From Chitinophaga sp. XS-30 (GTDB taxonomy: Bacteria; Bacteroidota; Bacteroidia; Chitinophagales; Chitinophagaceae), in NCBI RefSeq assembly GCF_008086345.1, contig NZ_CP043006.1, positions 4,524,032 to 4,588,031 on the forward strand: a DNA stretch of 64,000 nucleotides. Direction: 5' to 3'. The stretch's first letter is position 1, and each line of letters starts with the position of its first letter. This document shows, piece by piece, positions 54,054-62,716 of this stretch. The translations under genes were made by a program, and so were the position numbers. The notes under the pieces are model-generated. The model was not told the DNA's origin, did no database searches, and saw only the letters and a list, made by a program, of their open reading frames with translations.

Positions 54054-55289
54054 ATGTCTGAAAAAATCAATAAAATGATCCATCAACATTATAAAAGCAT
54101 TTTCACTGTATGGATATTGCCGCTGGTGATATCGATAACAGCTTTGTCCTGCTCGAAAATGGACGATTACAAAAAATACACCGCCAGCGGGGAGATCACT
54201 TACATCGGCAAGGTGGATTCACTGGAAATCAGGTCCGGCTACAACAGGGTGCAGATCCGGGGGTTGTTTATTGCTGATCCGAAGATCAGCTCCTGCCGGA
54301 TCTACCGGGATGACCGCGTCGACTCTATCACGGTAACCGTTAAACGAACAAACGGTGTTGATACGCTGGACCTGATCATTGACGGGCTGAGTGAAGGTGC
54401 CCATACCTTCGAAGTGGTGACGTTCGACGCCTCCGGGAACCGCTCCGTTGCCGCGACCGGCTCCTGCAATGTATATGGAGAACGGTATGTGGACGGGCTC
54501 CTCAACCGGCCGATAGCCAGCGGTGTGCTGAACGAAAGCGGCGATGCCACGATCACCTGGGGAGATTTTGACGTCTCTGGCGGGGCGCTCGGCACACAGC
54601 ATACCTATACTGATGAAAATGACAACCAGGTTTCTCTGTTCACGCCCGCAGATCAGGTCAGCACCGTTATGGCCGGTTACAAAAGCGGCACCACATTCAC
54701 TTACAGAACGGCCTACCTGCCGGACAGCACCTGCATAGATACCCTGTACGCATCTTTGCAGACTACAGGTGTAAAAACCGATATCACTGCGGCATATATC
54801 AAAAATGCAGGCCCTCCCATTCTTGCCGCCAGCAGCGGAGGCAGATGGGGCATCCCGGCAGACTGGACGGTGAGTGATGATGTAAAGAACGCCGACGGAT
54901 ACGGCGGACTGGATGCCGGCTCATGGCTGCCCGGAGCCGCACTTTCCATAGAAGCAGGATGGGGATTGCCGGAAGTGCCCAACGGAAAGATCTATCAGAC
55001 CGTCACCTTACCGGCAGGAAAATACGCTTTGGAAGTTACGACAGGCGACTGCTCCGATGGCGGCCCGCAGAAATATATTACCGTAGCCGAAGGTGTTACC
55101 CTTCCGGATATCGATAATACGCCGGATATGGCTTTGAAGCATATGGGCATGGTCAAATTCGCACTGAACAAGCTGGAGTTCGAGCTGACAGAAGAAACGG
55201 AAGTTTCCATCGGTGTGCAGGCGAAGCTGCCGGACACCGGCACATTTCTGAAAGTATTCCAGGTCAGGCTCTTCAGTCTGCCGGATTGA
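54054..55289 (+). CDS. Accessory PUL lipoprotein, DUF4998-DUF5013 type
   Basis: The 411-residue product from ATG 54054 has a lipobox (ISITALSCSKM) and an N-terminal DUF4998-like part (YTASGEITYIGKVDSLEIRS, NRVQIRGLFIADPKISSC). A linker with NRPIASGVLNESGDATITW follows, and a C-terminal DUF5013-like jelly roll (DGYGGLDAGSWLPGAALSIE, KIYQTVTLPAGKYALEVTT). This is a typical fourth gene of such loci and a probable surface glycan-binding protein. A GTG at 54039 overlaps the previous stop codon and is a less likely start. A hairpin ends the operon. Confidence 0.82.
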   Translation: MSEKINKMIHQHYKSIFTVWILPLVISITALSCSKMDDYKKYTASGEITYIGKVDSLEIRSGYNRVQIRGLFIADPKISSCRIYRDDRVDSITVTVKRTNGVDTLDLIIDGLSEGAHTFEVVTFDASGNRSVAATGSCNVYGERYVDGLLNRPIASGVLNESGDATITWGDFDVSGGALGTQHTYTDENDNQVSLFTPADQVSTVMAGYKSGTTFTYRTAYLPDSTCIDTLYASLQTTGVKTDITAAYIKNAGPPILAASSGGRWGIPADWTVSDDVKNADGYGGLDAGSWLPGAALSIEAGWGLPEVPNGKIYQTVTLPAGKYALEVTTGDCSDGGPQKYITVAEGVTLPDIDNTPDMALKHMGMVKFALNKLEFELTEETEVSIGVQAKLPDTGTFLKVFQVRLFSLPD

Positions 55290-55298
55290 TAAAAGAAC

Positions 55299-55340
55299 AT
55301 GGCTCCGGGTTTTGCAGTACGAAACTGTGACCGGAGCCAT
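55299..55340 (+). terminator. Hairpin closing the third SusC/SusD operon
   Basis: ATGGCTCCGG (55299-55308) pairs with CCGGAGCCAT (55331-55340); an inner CAGT/ACTG stem strengthens it. No T-run follows, so it may act with Rho or as an mRNA 3' end stabiliser. Confidence 0.5.
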
Positions 55341-55360
55341 TATCATATCGCAGGGAATAG

Positions 55361-55570
55361 CTGCCTTTCACTGAAAAAAGGCAAGATTTGTTCTCCGAAT
55401 TTATGACCTCCTCACCGGAAGAACGTTATTCAAGTTTATTGAAAAAAAGGCCTGATTTAATCCAAAGGGTTCCCCTCTATCAACTTGCCAGCTATCCTGG
55501 AATTACCTCTGAATCGTTAAGCAGAATAAAAAAAAAGAATAGCGAAGCTACAACTTCCCCCAAGCCATAG
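55361..55570 (+). pseudogene. C-terminal remnant of a Crp/Fnr-family regulator
   Basis: The frame reads SSPEERYSSLLKKRPDLIQR, then VPLYQLASYPGITSESLSRI and a basic tail before TAG. This is the helix and helix-turn-helix end of Bacteroidota Crp/Fnr regulators (usual form near the HTH: IASYLGITPESLSRIR). The cyclic-nucleotide-binding domain and a start codon are missing; only a TTG at 55388 could start it. The LASYPG variant puts proline in the recognition region, which suggests decay. It lies directly after the hairpin that ends the third SusC/SusD operon. Confidence 0.75.
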
Positions 55571-55783
55571 GCAAGGCAAAACCATATCTATTTTATTGCG
55601 GTATAATTCATATGCCGGCGATAACAAGTTAGGATAAACCAGCCTCAATCCGGCGGTAGTGAATGAGAGCGGCCTGCTTGCTTATCTGCATTCGTGCCGT
55701 ATTATTCAGTTGTTCCTTCCGGATAATCGTTGCCGTTTTGCAATCGGCCATGTCAGGCCTTCCGCAAAATTACCCCGCGCTGT

Positions 55784-55821
55784 ATATTGCATTTCTTACC
55801 TTAAGTTAAGAAATGCAATAT
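55784..55821. repeat. Perfect 15-bp inverted repeat before a lipoprotein gene
   Basis: ATATTGCATTTCTTA (55784-55798) is mirrored exactly by 55807-55821 with an 8-nt loop. It lies 52 bp before the start of the lipoprotein gene at 55873, in a 302-bp gap (55571-55872) with no gene. It could be an operator, a leader hairpin or the scar of a small mobile element. No T-run follows. Confidence 0.7.
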
Positions 55822-55872
55822 CTTGTTTTATCTAGTTTTGTCATCACAACGGAAATCAAAAAAACGGAACAG

Positions 55873-56277
55873 ATGAAAAAGACATTTTTAACTACCCTGA
55901 CAACATTCCTCGCAATTGCTTTTGCATTTATTTCCTGCAAAAAAGATGACACGCCGGATGAACCGCGAAAAAACAGCAGATCAGTGAAATACGAGATCAC
56001 GGGCAATTACACGGGCAAACTGAATATCGTTACAAACAGCAATATCGGAACAATGGATTCCTACAACGACATTTCAGTTCCATGGACTAAAGAACTTACC
56101 TATCCGAACAATGTGATATTCGTTGGCATCGGGGGCAATTCATCTACTGCAGGGGTAGCCGGTCAAACAGTTACCCTCAAAGTATATTCGGGCGGGAATT
56201 TAATTTACACGAAAATCGTAACGACGGATGCCAATGGACTGATAGGGCTTCCAACTTATGCTTTTACTTTTCAGTGA
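55873..56277 (+). CDS. Small lipoprotein, MmpS-like beta-sandwich
   Basis: The 134-residue product has a lipobox (AFAFISCKKDD) and one beta-rich domain (VKYEITGNYTGKLNIVTNSN, ISVPWTKELTYPNNVIFVGI, VTLKVYSGGNLIYTKIV). This pattern resembles MmpS-like small exported proteins of Bacteroidota, whose role is unknown. ATG 55873 gives a proper signal peptide; the frame is open to 55813, inside the inverted repeat. It is a single gene, convergent with the membrane-protein gene. Confidence 0.7.
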   Translation: MKKTFLTTLTTFLAIAFAFISCKKDDTPDEPRKNSRSVKYEITGNYTGKLNIVTNSNIGTMDSYNDISVPWTKELTYPNNVIFVGIGGNSSTAGVAGQTVTLKVYSGGNLIYTKIVTTDANGLIGLPTYAFTFQ

Positions 56278-56324
56278 AATTTAACCGCCTGACACCGAAA
56301 ATACAGATTGAGGCTTAATAAAGG

Positions 56325-57029
56325 TCATTCATTCTGTCTGCTTGCCCGGACGCGCACTAACCATATAAGCATCAGCAAATACACCAATACTTCAACAGGA
56401 AGGAACGAAGTGCTTCTATAATTCATGGCCCAGTACCCATTACTGGAAAAAAAACAAAGGAGGTGTATGCCCATATACAAGGCGTTAACGCCGAAAGCCC
56501 CTCTTATAAATAAGTTATCGCTTCGGCCTCCACTAAAAAAGTTGAAGTAAATACAACTGGACAATATTAGAGCAACGGCCATAGGAAACCCAAGGTGGCG
56601 TATAAGATCATTATACTCGTACAATTGCTCCCATGCGGCGCCATCGACATTAGGACCATACGTTGTCATTATCATGATTGGCACCTCATTCTGCAGCTTA
56701 AAAAAAGCAATTGACAGTAAACACATCTTTAATAAAAAAAATAGGAAGACTCCCAGAAAAGCGGCAATGGCCGAAATGGGAGAAGCAGCGTAACAGTACA
56801 TAGTAATAACCAAAAAAGGGTATAAAATTGCAATGGAGCAAAGCAGCGTCAATAATGTTGAAAACAGGCATAATAGCGAAGATGCCGAAAATAGAATCGA
56901 GCTTATCGAATTTTCCTCTACAGGATGTTCACTAAATGCATATCCTTTGAGCAATAGTGCCAAAATATAAATAAATACGATACATGCTGCTATAAGAAAC
57001 GAGGTTCGGGAAGGAAGGCTTTCTTTCAT
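56325..57029 (-). CDS. Hypothetical integral membrane protein
   Basis: No family is recognised. The 234-residue protein has about six hydrophobic spans (near residues 11-30, 44-60, 62-82, 85-108, 150-165, 205-228) and a soluble loop near 115-145 (LQNEVPIMIMTTYGPNVDG, AAWEQLYEYNDLIRH). The gene is clearly more AT-rich than those to its left, with AAA, ATA and TTA codons frequent, which may mark foreign origin or relaxed selection. It is transcribed alone. Confidence 0.6.
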   Translation of the reverse strand: MKESLPSRTSFLIAACIVFIYILALLLKGYAFSEHPVEENSISSILFSASSLLCLFSTLLTLLCSIAILYPFLVITMYCYAASPISAIAAFLGVFLFFLLKMCLLSIAFFKLQNEVPIMIMTTYGPNVDGAAWEQLYEYNDLIRHLGFPMAVALILSSCIYFNFFSGGRSDNLFIRGAFGVNALYMGIHLLCFFSSNGYWAMNYRSTSFLPVEVLVYLLMLIWLVRVRASRQNE

Positions 57030-57513
57030 ACCTGGCTTTTAGGGATAAATTAAATATACAAAATCGGCTCCGCTTTCAAGCCCCTCACGCAAATACATGC
57101 TGTCACCCGGAGGCCTCAAGGTTTTAGTGCCGTGGGTGACCAAAACCTTTTTGCGGCTGGCCCATTTCGAATCAGCACCCCTCCCACCCCCTGCAACTCA
57201 CTCCAAAAAGATGGTTACCCTATAACGATTTCAGGTGCCAACCTTTAATCACAATGTAAAAAGTGAGCAATTATTTATGTCAGCATATCCAATTTCTGAC
57301 AAATATGCACTTAATTTACACTCCTTTTATTCAAAAAGCTGCTATCCGTTATTGCCAGTTGGCTAATCACTTGTGGCATCCCGGTGCGGAAATCATTCCG
57401 CAAAGAATGGTGTAATTACCAATATTAAGCAAGTGTTTTATATTGGAAACCAGCTAATTGAATACTTGCAGGATTTTTGTTATTATATCAATTCATGATT
57501 TACAAATTTATGT
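57030..57513. other. 484-bp intergenic region with crossing stem-loops upstream of the desaturase gene
   Basis: Two stems interleave. GTCACCC (57102-57108) can pair with GGGTGAC (57134-57140), and AAGGTTTT (57118-57125) with AAAACCTT (57142-57149), which is followed by TTT. The second looks like an intrinsic terminator on the plus strand, yet no plus-strand gene ends to its left before the opposite-strand membrane gene. It could be a leader attenuator or a small RNA. The rest of the region (57160-57513) is AT-rich, with nothing else identified. Confidence 0.4.
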
Positions 57514-58641
57514 ATGAAGCCACATCCTCCAACAATAGTACGTTTTGCTCCGAAGGAGAGTGACGGTTTCTATGATACGGTTAAAGCCAGGGCTCGTGCC
57601 TATTTCGAGCGGAAAAATATTTCGCCCTATGCCAATTCCGGTATGTGGATCAAAACAGCTTCCATGCTGTTACTCTATTTCGGGCCATATGCTGCCATAC
57701 TGGCGGGCCTTGGTACCGGCAATGCCTGGTTGTTCCTGGGCCTGTGGGTCTTGATGGGACTGGGGATGAGCGGTATTGGTACATCTGTAATGCACGACGC
57801 CAACCATGGCACTTATTCCGCCAATAAGAGGGTCAACAAGCTGATCAGTTATACGTTGGAAATGATAGGAGGTTATACGGTAAACTGGAAAATCCAGCAT
57901 AATATATTGCATCATACCTATACCAACCTGTCCGGGCTGGATGAAGATATAGATACCATGGGGCTTATACGGCTGTCACCCAACCAACCCCTGAAATGGT
58001 ACCATCGCTATCAACATTTGTATGCATGGTTCTTTTACATGATCATGACCCTGTATTGGATGACCGCAAAAGATTTTCTCCAGGTAGTGCGGTATAAAAA
58101 AAGCAACTTGTTGGTAAAAGAGCGAATTTCGCTGAAACAGGCAATGTGGCACATCGGTATGTATAAAGCGTTGTATTATGCCTATATAATAGTACTCCCC
58201 ATATTATTTTCAGGAATGCCCTGGTATTATATAATTGCAGGTTTCGTACTGATGCACTTTACAGGCGGCCTCCTGCTTTCCTGTATTTTCCAGCCGGCGC
58301 ATATTATGGAAACCTCCGATTTTGCGGTACCGCATCATGCGGATGGGAAACAGAAGGTGGAAAACTCCTGGGCTGTGCACGAGATTGAGAATACGACCAA
58401 CTTCGCGCCACGCAATCATGTACTTTCCTGGTTTGCCGGAGGGCTTAATTTCCAGATAGAGCATCACCTGTTTACGAACGTATGCCATGTACACTATCGA
58501 AAGTTGGCGCCGATCGTTAAACAAACGGCAAAAGAATTTAACTTGCCGTATAATGAGCAGCGCACCTTCCGGAAAGCGCTGCAGACACATGCTATTATGC
58601 TTAAAAAACTGGGGCAGGGATATTCCCGGTCCTCTGTCTAG
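57514..58641 (+). CDS. Membrane fatty acid desaturase
   Basis: The 375-residue protein has four or more membrane spans and the three histidine boxes of membrane desaturases: HDANH (94-98), HNILHH (129-134) and QIEHH (314-318). Q in the third box is typical of front-end (delta-5/6-like) acyl-lipid or acyl-CoA desaturases. It introduces a double bond into a membrane fatty acid using a diiron centre and an electron donor. The KAS III-like gene follows after 39 bp, so the two are probably co-transcribed. The start at 57514 is the only ATG in frame near the conserved N-terminus. Confidence 0.92.
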   Translation: MKPHPPTIVRFAPKESDGFYDTVKARARAYFERKNISPYANSGMWIKTASMLLLYFGPYAAILAGLGTGNAWLFLGLWVLMGLGMSGIGTSVMHDANHGTYSANKRVNKLISYTLEMIGGYTVNWKIQHNILHHTYTNLSGLDEDIDTMGLIRLSPNQPLKWYHRYQHLYAWFFYMIMTLYWMTAKDFLQVVRYKKSNLLVKERISLKQAMWHIGMYKALYYAYIIVLPILFSGMPWYYIIAGFVLMHFTGGLLLSCIFQPAHIMETSDFAVPHHADGKQKVENSWAVHEIENTTNFAPRNHVLSWFAGGLNFQIEHHLFTNVCHVHYRKLAPIVKQTAKEFNLPYNEQRTFRKALQTHAIMLKKLGQGYSRSSV

Positions 58642-58680
58642 AGAAGCGTTCATCAATTTGCAAACACAAAATCTGTTCAG

Positions 58681-59751
58681 ATGAGTACTTCGACTGTAAT
58701 AACCGGCACTGGCAGCTATATTCCTGCTACCGTCAAACACAACCGGGAATTTGCTATCAACGATTTTTATACTGATGACCAGCAGCGTATTCCTACTGCT
58801 GCCGGAGAAATAATAGAGAAATTCCAGAAAATCACCGGCATCATCCAACGCCGATATGCACCGGAAGACATGAGCTCGTCTGATATGGCCTGCCTTGCGG
58901 CAAAAGGCGCCATTGCGGATGCGGGGGTTGATCCTGAAGACATCGACTATATCATCGTTGCCCACAATTTTGGTAATGTTATCAAACATACCATTCAAAT
59001 GGACGCAGTGCCTTCCCTTGCTTCCCGCGTAAAACATGCGCTTGGCATCAGCAATCCGGCCTGTGTGCCCTATGACGTTCTTTTTGGCTGTCCGGGTTGG
59101 CTGCAGGGCCTGATACAGGCGGACCTGTATTTCCGGGCAGGTGCAGGGAAGCGTTGCCTGGTTATCGGAACGGAAACGCTGAGCCGTGTGATTGATGTGT
59201 ACGACCGTGATAGTATGATCTTCAGCGATGGTGCCGGGGCATGTATCGCAGAAGCAAGAGAAAACAGCATTTCCGGCATCCTCGGAAGCAGCGTTCAATC
59301 ATATGCCATAGACGAGTTGCAGTATATCGATATGGGAAAATCCAACTTTCCGGGAGCCGATGCACGGATCCGGTACCTCAAAATGCAGGGACGGAAAGTC
59401 TACGAGTTCGCATTGAAACATGTTCCTGCGGCAATTAAAGATTGTCTGGATAAATCAGGAGTTCAACTGAAAGATGTAAGCAAAATATTCATACATCAGG
59501 CCAATGAAAAGATGGACGAAGCAATAGTCAAAGCATTGTACGCGCTTGATCATCTGGCTGTGATACCGGAAGACATAATGCCTATGAATATACATGAACT
59601 GGGCAACAGCTCCGTTGCTACGATCCCTACGTTATTCGATATGGTCCGGAAAGGGCTGCTCCCGCAACATAAATTAACTGCAGGCGACATTGTGGTGTTC
59701 GCATCCGTTGGCGCGGGGATGAACATCAATGCTGTCTGTTACAGGATATAG
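58681..59751 (+). CDS. Beta-ketoacyl-ACP synthase III-like protein (KAS III/FabH family)
   Basis: The 356-residue thiolase-fold enzyme has the full KAS III triad: C137 (LFGCPGW), H272 (IHQAN) and N309 (ELGNSSVATIP). It starts TVITGTGSYIPATV as usual, but is longer than housekeeping FabH (about 320-335) and has the insert NFGNVIKHTIQMDAVPSL. It condenses an acyl starter with malonyl-ACP. Being next to a desaturase, it may make a special fatty acid or starter unit, or it may be part of a lipid adaptation pair. It is probably not the only FabH of the cell. Confidence 0.9.
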   Translation: MSTSTVITGTGSYIPATVKHNREFAINDFYTDDQQRIPTAAGEIIEKFQKITGIIQRRYAPEDMSSSDMACLAAKGAIADAGVDPEDIDYIIVAHNFGNVIKHTIQMDAVPSLASRVKHALGISNPACVPYDVLFGCPGWLQGLIQADLYFRAGAGKRCLVIGTETLSRVIDVYDRDSMIFSDGAGACIAEARENSISGILGSSVQSYAIDELQYIDMGKSNFPGADARIRYLKMQGRKVYEFALKHVPAAIKDCLDKSGVQLKDVSKIFIHQANEKMDEAIVKALYALDHLAVIPEDIMPMNIHELGNSSVATIPTLFDMVRKGLLPQHKLTAGDIVVFASVGAGMNINAVCYRI

Positions 59752-59837
59752 GAAGCCATTCCATAGCGACATATCGGAATTGGCAATCAGCCCCTGATTT
59801 ATCAAAACCGGGAAGCGCCGCAGGTGCATGCAATTTA

Positions 59838-60134
59838 CTATTCGGCGGAGGCAGGGCCTAACAGTTCTTCCAGTTTACTGAACAGTTTTTCACCGCGGAG
59901 GTTCTTGCCTACGACAACGCCATCCGGCCCTATGAGCACGTTGGAAGGGATAGAGCGGATACCGTACAACTTGCCAGCGGCATTATCTGCAGTACGTAGC
60001 CATTCGCCTCACCCGGGTTCTACACGGGTGCTGATGGTAAAGCGGCCGGATGCAGTAACAGCAGAATCCCTCGTCGGAGCGGCGAGTGATGTTAAATAGA
60101 CAGTCTGACCGGCAGGCAGGCCTTTGTTTTGCAT
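59838..60134 (-). pseudogene. Internally deleted TlpA/thioredoxin-like gene with DUF4369 N-terminus
   Basis: On the minus strand the frame from ATG 60134 reads KGLPAGQTVYLTSLAAPT and GRFTISTRVEPG, which looks like a DUF4369 domain. Then comes one TGA, and in the same frame GEWLRTADNAAGKLYGIRSI and PSNVLIGPDGVVVGKNLRGE up to TAG 59838-59840. The second part is the end of a TlpA-type thioredoxin fold. The region with the CxxC motif and most of the protein is gone. It is therefore the fused remains of a thiol-disulphide oxidoreductase. The rest of the gap 59752-60368 shows nothing further. Confidence 0.7.
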
Positions 60135-60368
60135 TTACCATTAAAATAAGAGATTTAAACGAATTAATCGATTTTAAATGATTGGGAATATGCCTCATAC
60201 AATTCACGGAAAGCCCACGCTTCGTCCCTGCAAAAGGCCGCAACCATTACTGATTACGACCTTTAAAGCTTGTCGGGACGACTAGATTCAAGCTATAACA
60301 GGCGTGTTAACACTTCCGGTTCCCCAAATCGTTAAACTCCGCCTCATTGCTATAACAGTTTATGCCGG

Positions 60369-62156
60369 TTATAATCCGGATACCTCTATCCATTTTGCCG
60401 TACTTGCTGAAGTGGTGTTGAAAATGGCGTCTTCGCCACTCTCACTGTCTGTGATGGAAAAATTGACGAGCAACTTTCCTGAAACAATAGTTAATCTCGA
60501 ACGTGGAATAGCCATCTCCACTACATAACCTTCATCCGTATCGGAGTGCTGTGAAATAGTACCCTGGTACGTTGCCCTGATGTTTGCCTGTGGATTTCCG
60601 GCAACCCAGCCGCCGTTATATCCATTGGTGGATCTCAGTCCGTCGTGTGAAACAATGAACCGTCTGGCGCCGTTGGTCAGCATATCGTTACTGGTGGGCT
60701 GCATGGTCAGCAATGTTGCGAAATCTTCAGCGGCAATTTTTTCGTCCAGCACCTCCAGCAGGAAATACACACTGTCGCTATTCTGGGCGACTCTGAGCGT
60801 TGCCTGTGCCTGGGATCTATCCCCTACGAAGAGTGCCTCGCCCGTATTTGCCCACTCCGAACTGTTTCCATCTACCTGTATGGTTTGAGAGGCAGCCTGA
60901 ATGCGGTGATTCAGGATGAACTTCGCAACCTTTATCACACCACTGGATGGATTTGGAAAAGCCCCAATGATCTGGTGACTGTTCTCCAGCTCTAAAGATC
61001 CCCAATATCCACCCGTCAGGGGCGCGTATTCAGCCCCAAAGTTGCGGGCGGATGTATCGCCCATCCGCATCTGAAATGCAGAACTGCGGTTGTAGGAAAG
61101 CACGGTTTCTCCGGACGGGAATTGCCTGATATACGGAGCAGCACCCTGGAAAGCCATGTCGTTGCGGTCTGCCGGTCCTTCCTGGTTCACGTTAAGATGC
61201 GTCCATGTACCGTCTGTTCCGGAGTATGCGAGTGATATGTAGTAACCGTTGCCCGTATTAGCTTCCATCGCGGCGGCCAGTTCGTTCCTGTTATTGAGCT
61301 TGATGACAGCTGGCATCTGGTTATTGAAGAATGTTACCCCGTTATGGGTGTACTGCGTCCGCAACACATAGTAAGGAGCGGAACCGAAAGCGGGCGACCA
61401 GGTATTGCCGTTATCACCGGATTCGACCATTGCCGTACCGGTATCCGTTCCTACAACCCCTGTACGGGCGGCATCGGTAAAATAACAATGTATTTCACCG
61501 GAAGGCAACTGCAACAGGTATGGTTCCCAGTTCACACCCTGATATATCTCTATGGGAGCGCTCCAGGTAACGCCATTATCTGTGCTCCGCCGCAGCGCAA
61601 TGCCGGCATCAAGCGGTTTTTGCCGATACCCTGAATTGGCCCGGAAAGAAGCCACCACCAGGATGTCCCCATTGGCAAGTACCAGGGCATCGCCGTTCGC
61701 GAACCGGCGCTGATTGGCCTGTCCGTCCTGATCAATGATGTTATAATTCTGATAAATATCGCCCTGTGGTGTCCACGTTGTCAGGTCTGGACTAGTGGCG
61801 TAGCGTACGCTCGCGCTTACCTGATTGTTATGGTAAAACATGATGTAGCTGCCATTAGCGAGTTTTTTTACGCGAGGATAGTTTGGAGCAGTGACCCCAA
61901 GAGAAGATTGTCCTAAACTGACATAACTTCTGTAGTTCATTTTTAAAGACGACCGCGCGGTAGATGCAGCATGGGAGTTGATGACCGCTGTGCCTTGATT
62001 AAGGTCCTGGATGGGCGTGATCTGTAGCGTCTGGAGCTTTAGTTTTTCCGGACCATTATCTTTTTCTGAGGTCGTTCCTTTTTTGCAGGACACAGACAGT
62101 AAAGATACCATTGCCAGCAGAGCGCAGGTTCTGGTTGCGTTGTTTTTTACATTCAT
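60369..62156 (-). CDS. BNR/Asp-box lipoprotein, sialidase- or GH93-like, with C-terminal CBM9-like domain
   Basis: The 595-residue protein has a lipobox (LLSVSCKKG) and a beta-propeller of the sialidase superfamily, with the Asp-boxes STDNGVTW and SGDNGNTW and propeller strands YPRVKKLANGSYIMFYHNN and PYLLQLPSGEIHCYFTD. From about residue 425 a CBM9-like domain follows (IQVDGNSSEWANTGEALFVG, GYVVEMAIPRSRL). Such proteins include exo-alpha-sialidases and GH93 exo-arabinanases. The sialidase arginine triad could not be confirmed by eye, so the substrate is open. No SusC/SusD pair is adjacent. Confidence 0.8.
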   Translation of the reverse strand: MNVKNNATRTCALLAMVSLLSVSCKKGTTSEKDNGPEKLKLQTLQITPIQDLNQGTAVINSHAASTARSSLKMNYRSYVSLGQSSLGVTAPNYPRVKKLANGSYIMFYHNNQVSASVRYATSPDLTTWTPQGDIYQNYNIIDQDGQANQRRFANGDALVLANGDILVVASFRANSGYRQKPLDAGIALRRSTDNGVTWSAPIEIYQGVNWEPYLLQLPSGEIHCYFTDAARTGVVGTDTGTAMVESGDNGNTWSPAFGSAPYYVLRTQYTHNGVTFFNNQMPAVIKLNNRNELAAAMEANTGNGYYISLAYSGTDGTWTHLNVNQEGPADRNDMAFQGAAPYIRQFPSGETVLSYNRSSAFQMRMGDTSARNFGAEYAPLTGGYWGSLELENSHQIIGAFPNPSSGVIKVAKFILNHRIQAASQTIQVDGNSSEWANTGEALFVGDRSQAQATLRVAQNSDSVYFLLEVLDEKIAAEDFATLLTMQPTSNDMLTNGARRFIVSHDGLRSTNGYNGGWVAGNPQANIRATYQGTISQHSDTDEGYVVEMAIPRSRLTIVSGKLLVNFSITDSESGEDAIFNTTSASTAKWIEVSGL

Positions 62157-62716
62157 GGCTAAACTTTTGGGATGTTATAGATGTCGTACCCTTTGTAAGT
62201 TTTACAGGTACGGGATTTCCGGACTTCGCATAAATCAATCGATTGCAATAATTTAAGACAATGACCCCTTCATCATTCGGATGTGGTCTAATGACCGCCA
62301 TCCGTGAGGAATCCGCTACAGCGGCATCTTCACTTTAAATTTCAAGATTTGCTACCGGGAAAACTGACAAACCAGTGGTTTCCGCACGGCTGCTACGCTT
62401 TTTGAAAGTTGATTGATTACTTGTAGAATTGCTATCTGGTTAACACATTTCTCTTCACAACGTGGTTAATTAAACATACCAAGAAATAAAATAAATTAAA
62501 AATAGGTTATTAAGAATGTTTTTCTTATCATAAGAAAATACGATCCTTGAGCCCGGACTTGTGCGCTGGTTATCAATATGAAATTGTATCGTCAGCATCA
62601 TTGGCAGCCTAAACAAATGATATGCTGTGCGCGGAAATATAATTGGCGGGGATATAGATGACGGATATCAAGGCCGTGCTTTGCCACCTGAGCTATACAT
62701 TGATCTTCTCATTTGT
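62157..62716. other. 560-bp intergenic region with a palindrome and a tRNA-like half
   Basis: No gene is supported. A perfect palindrome TTTTCTTAT-C-ATAAGAAAA lies at 62520-62538. On the minus strand 62659-62698 resembles the D-arm and anticodon arm of a tRNA (TAGCTCAGGTGGC...AAGCACGG...TTGATATCCGT) without T-arm or acceptor. The middle part (62440-62540) is very AT-rich. The promoter of the BNR-lipoprotein gene must lie at the left side, but no clear box was found. Confidence 0.5.

Noticed and set aside
62520..62538. Palindrome TTTTCTTAT-C-ATAAGAAAA as a terminator
   Set aside because: The stem is AT-only apart from one pair and no gene ends nearby in the matching direction; kept only as a note on the intergenic region.
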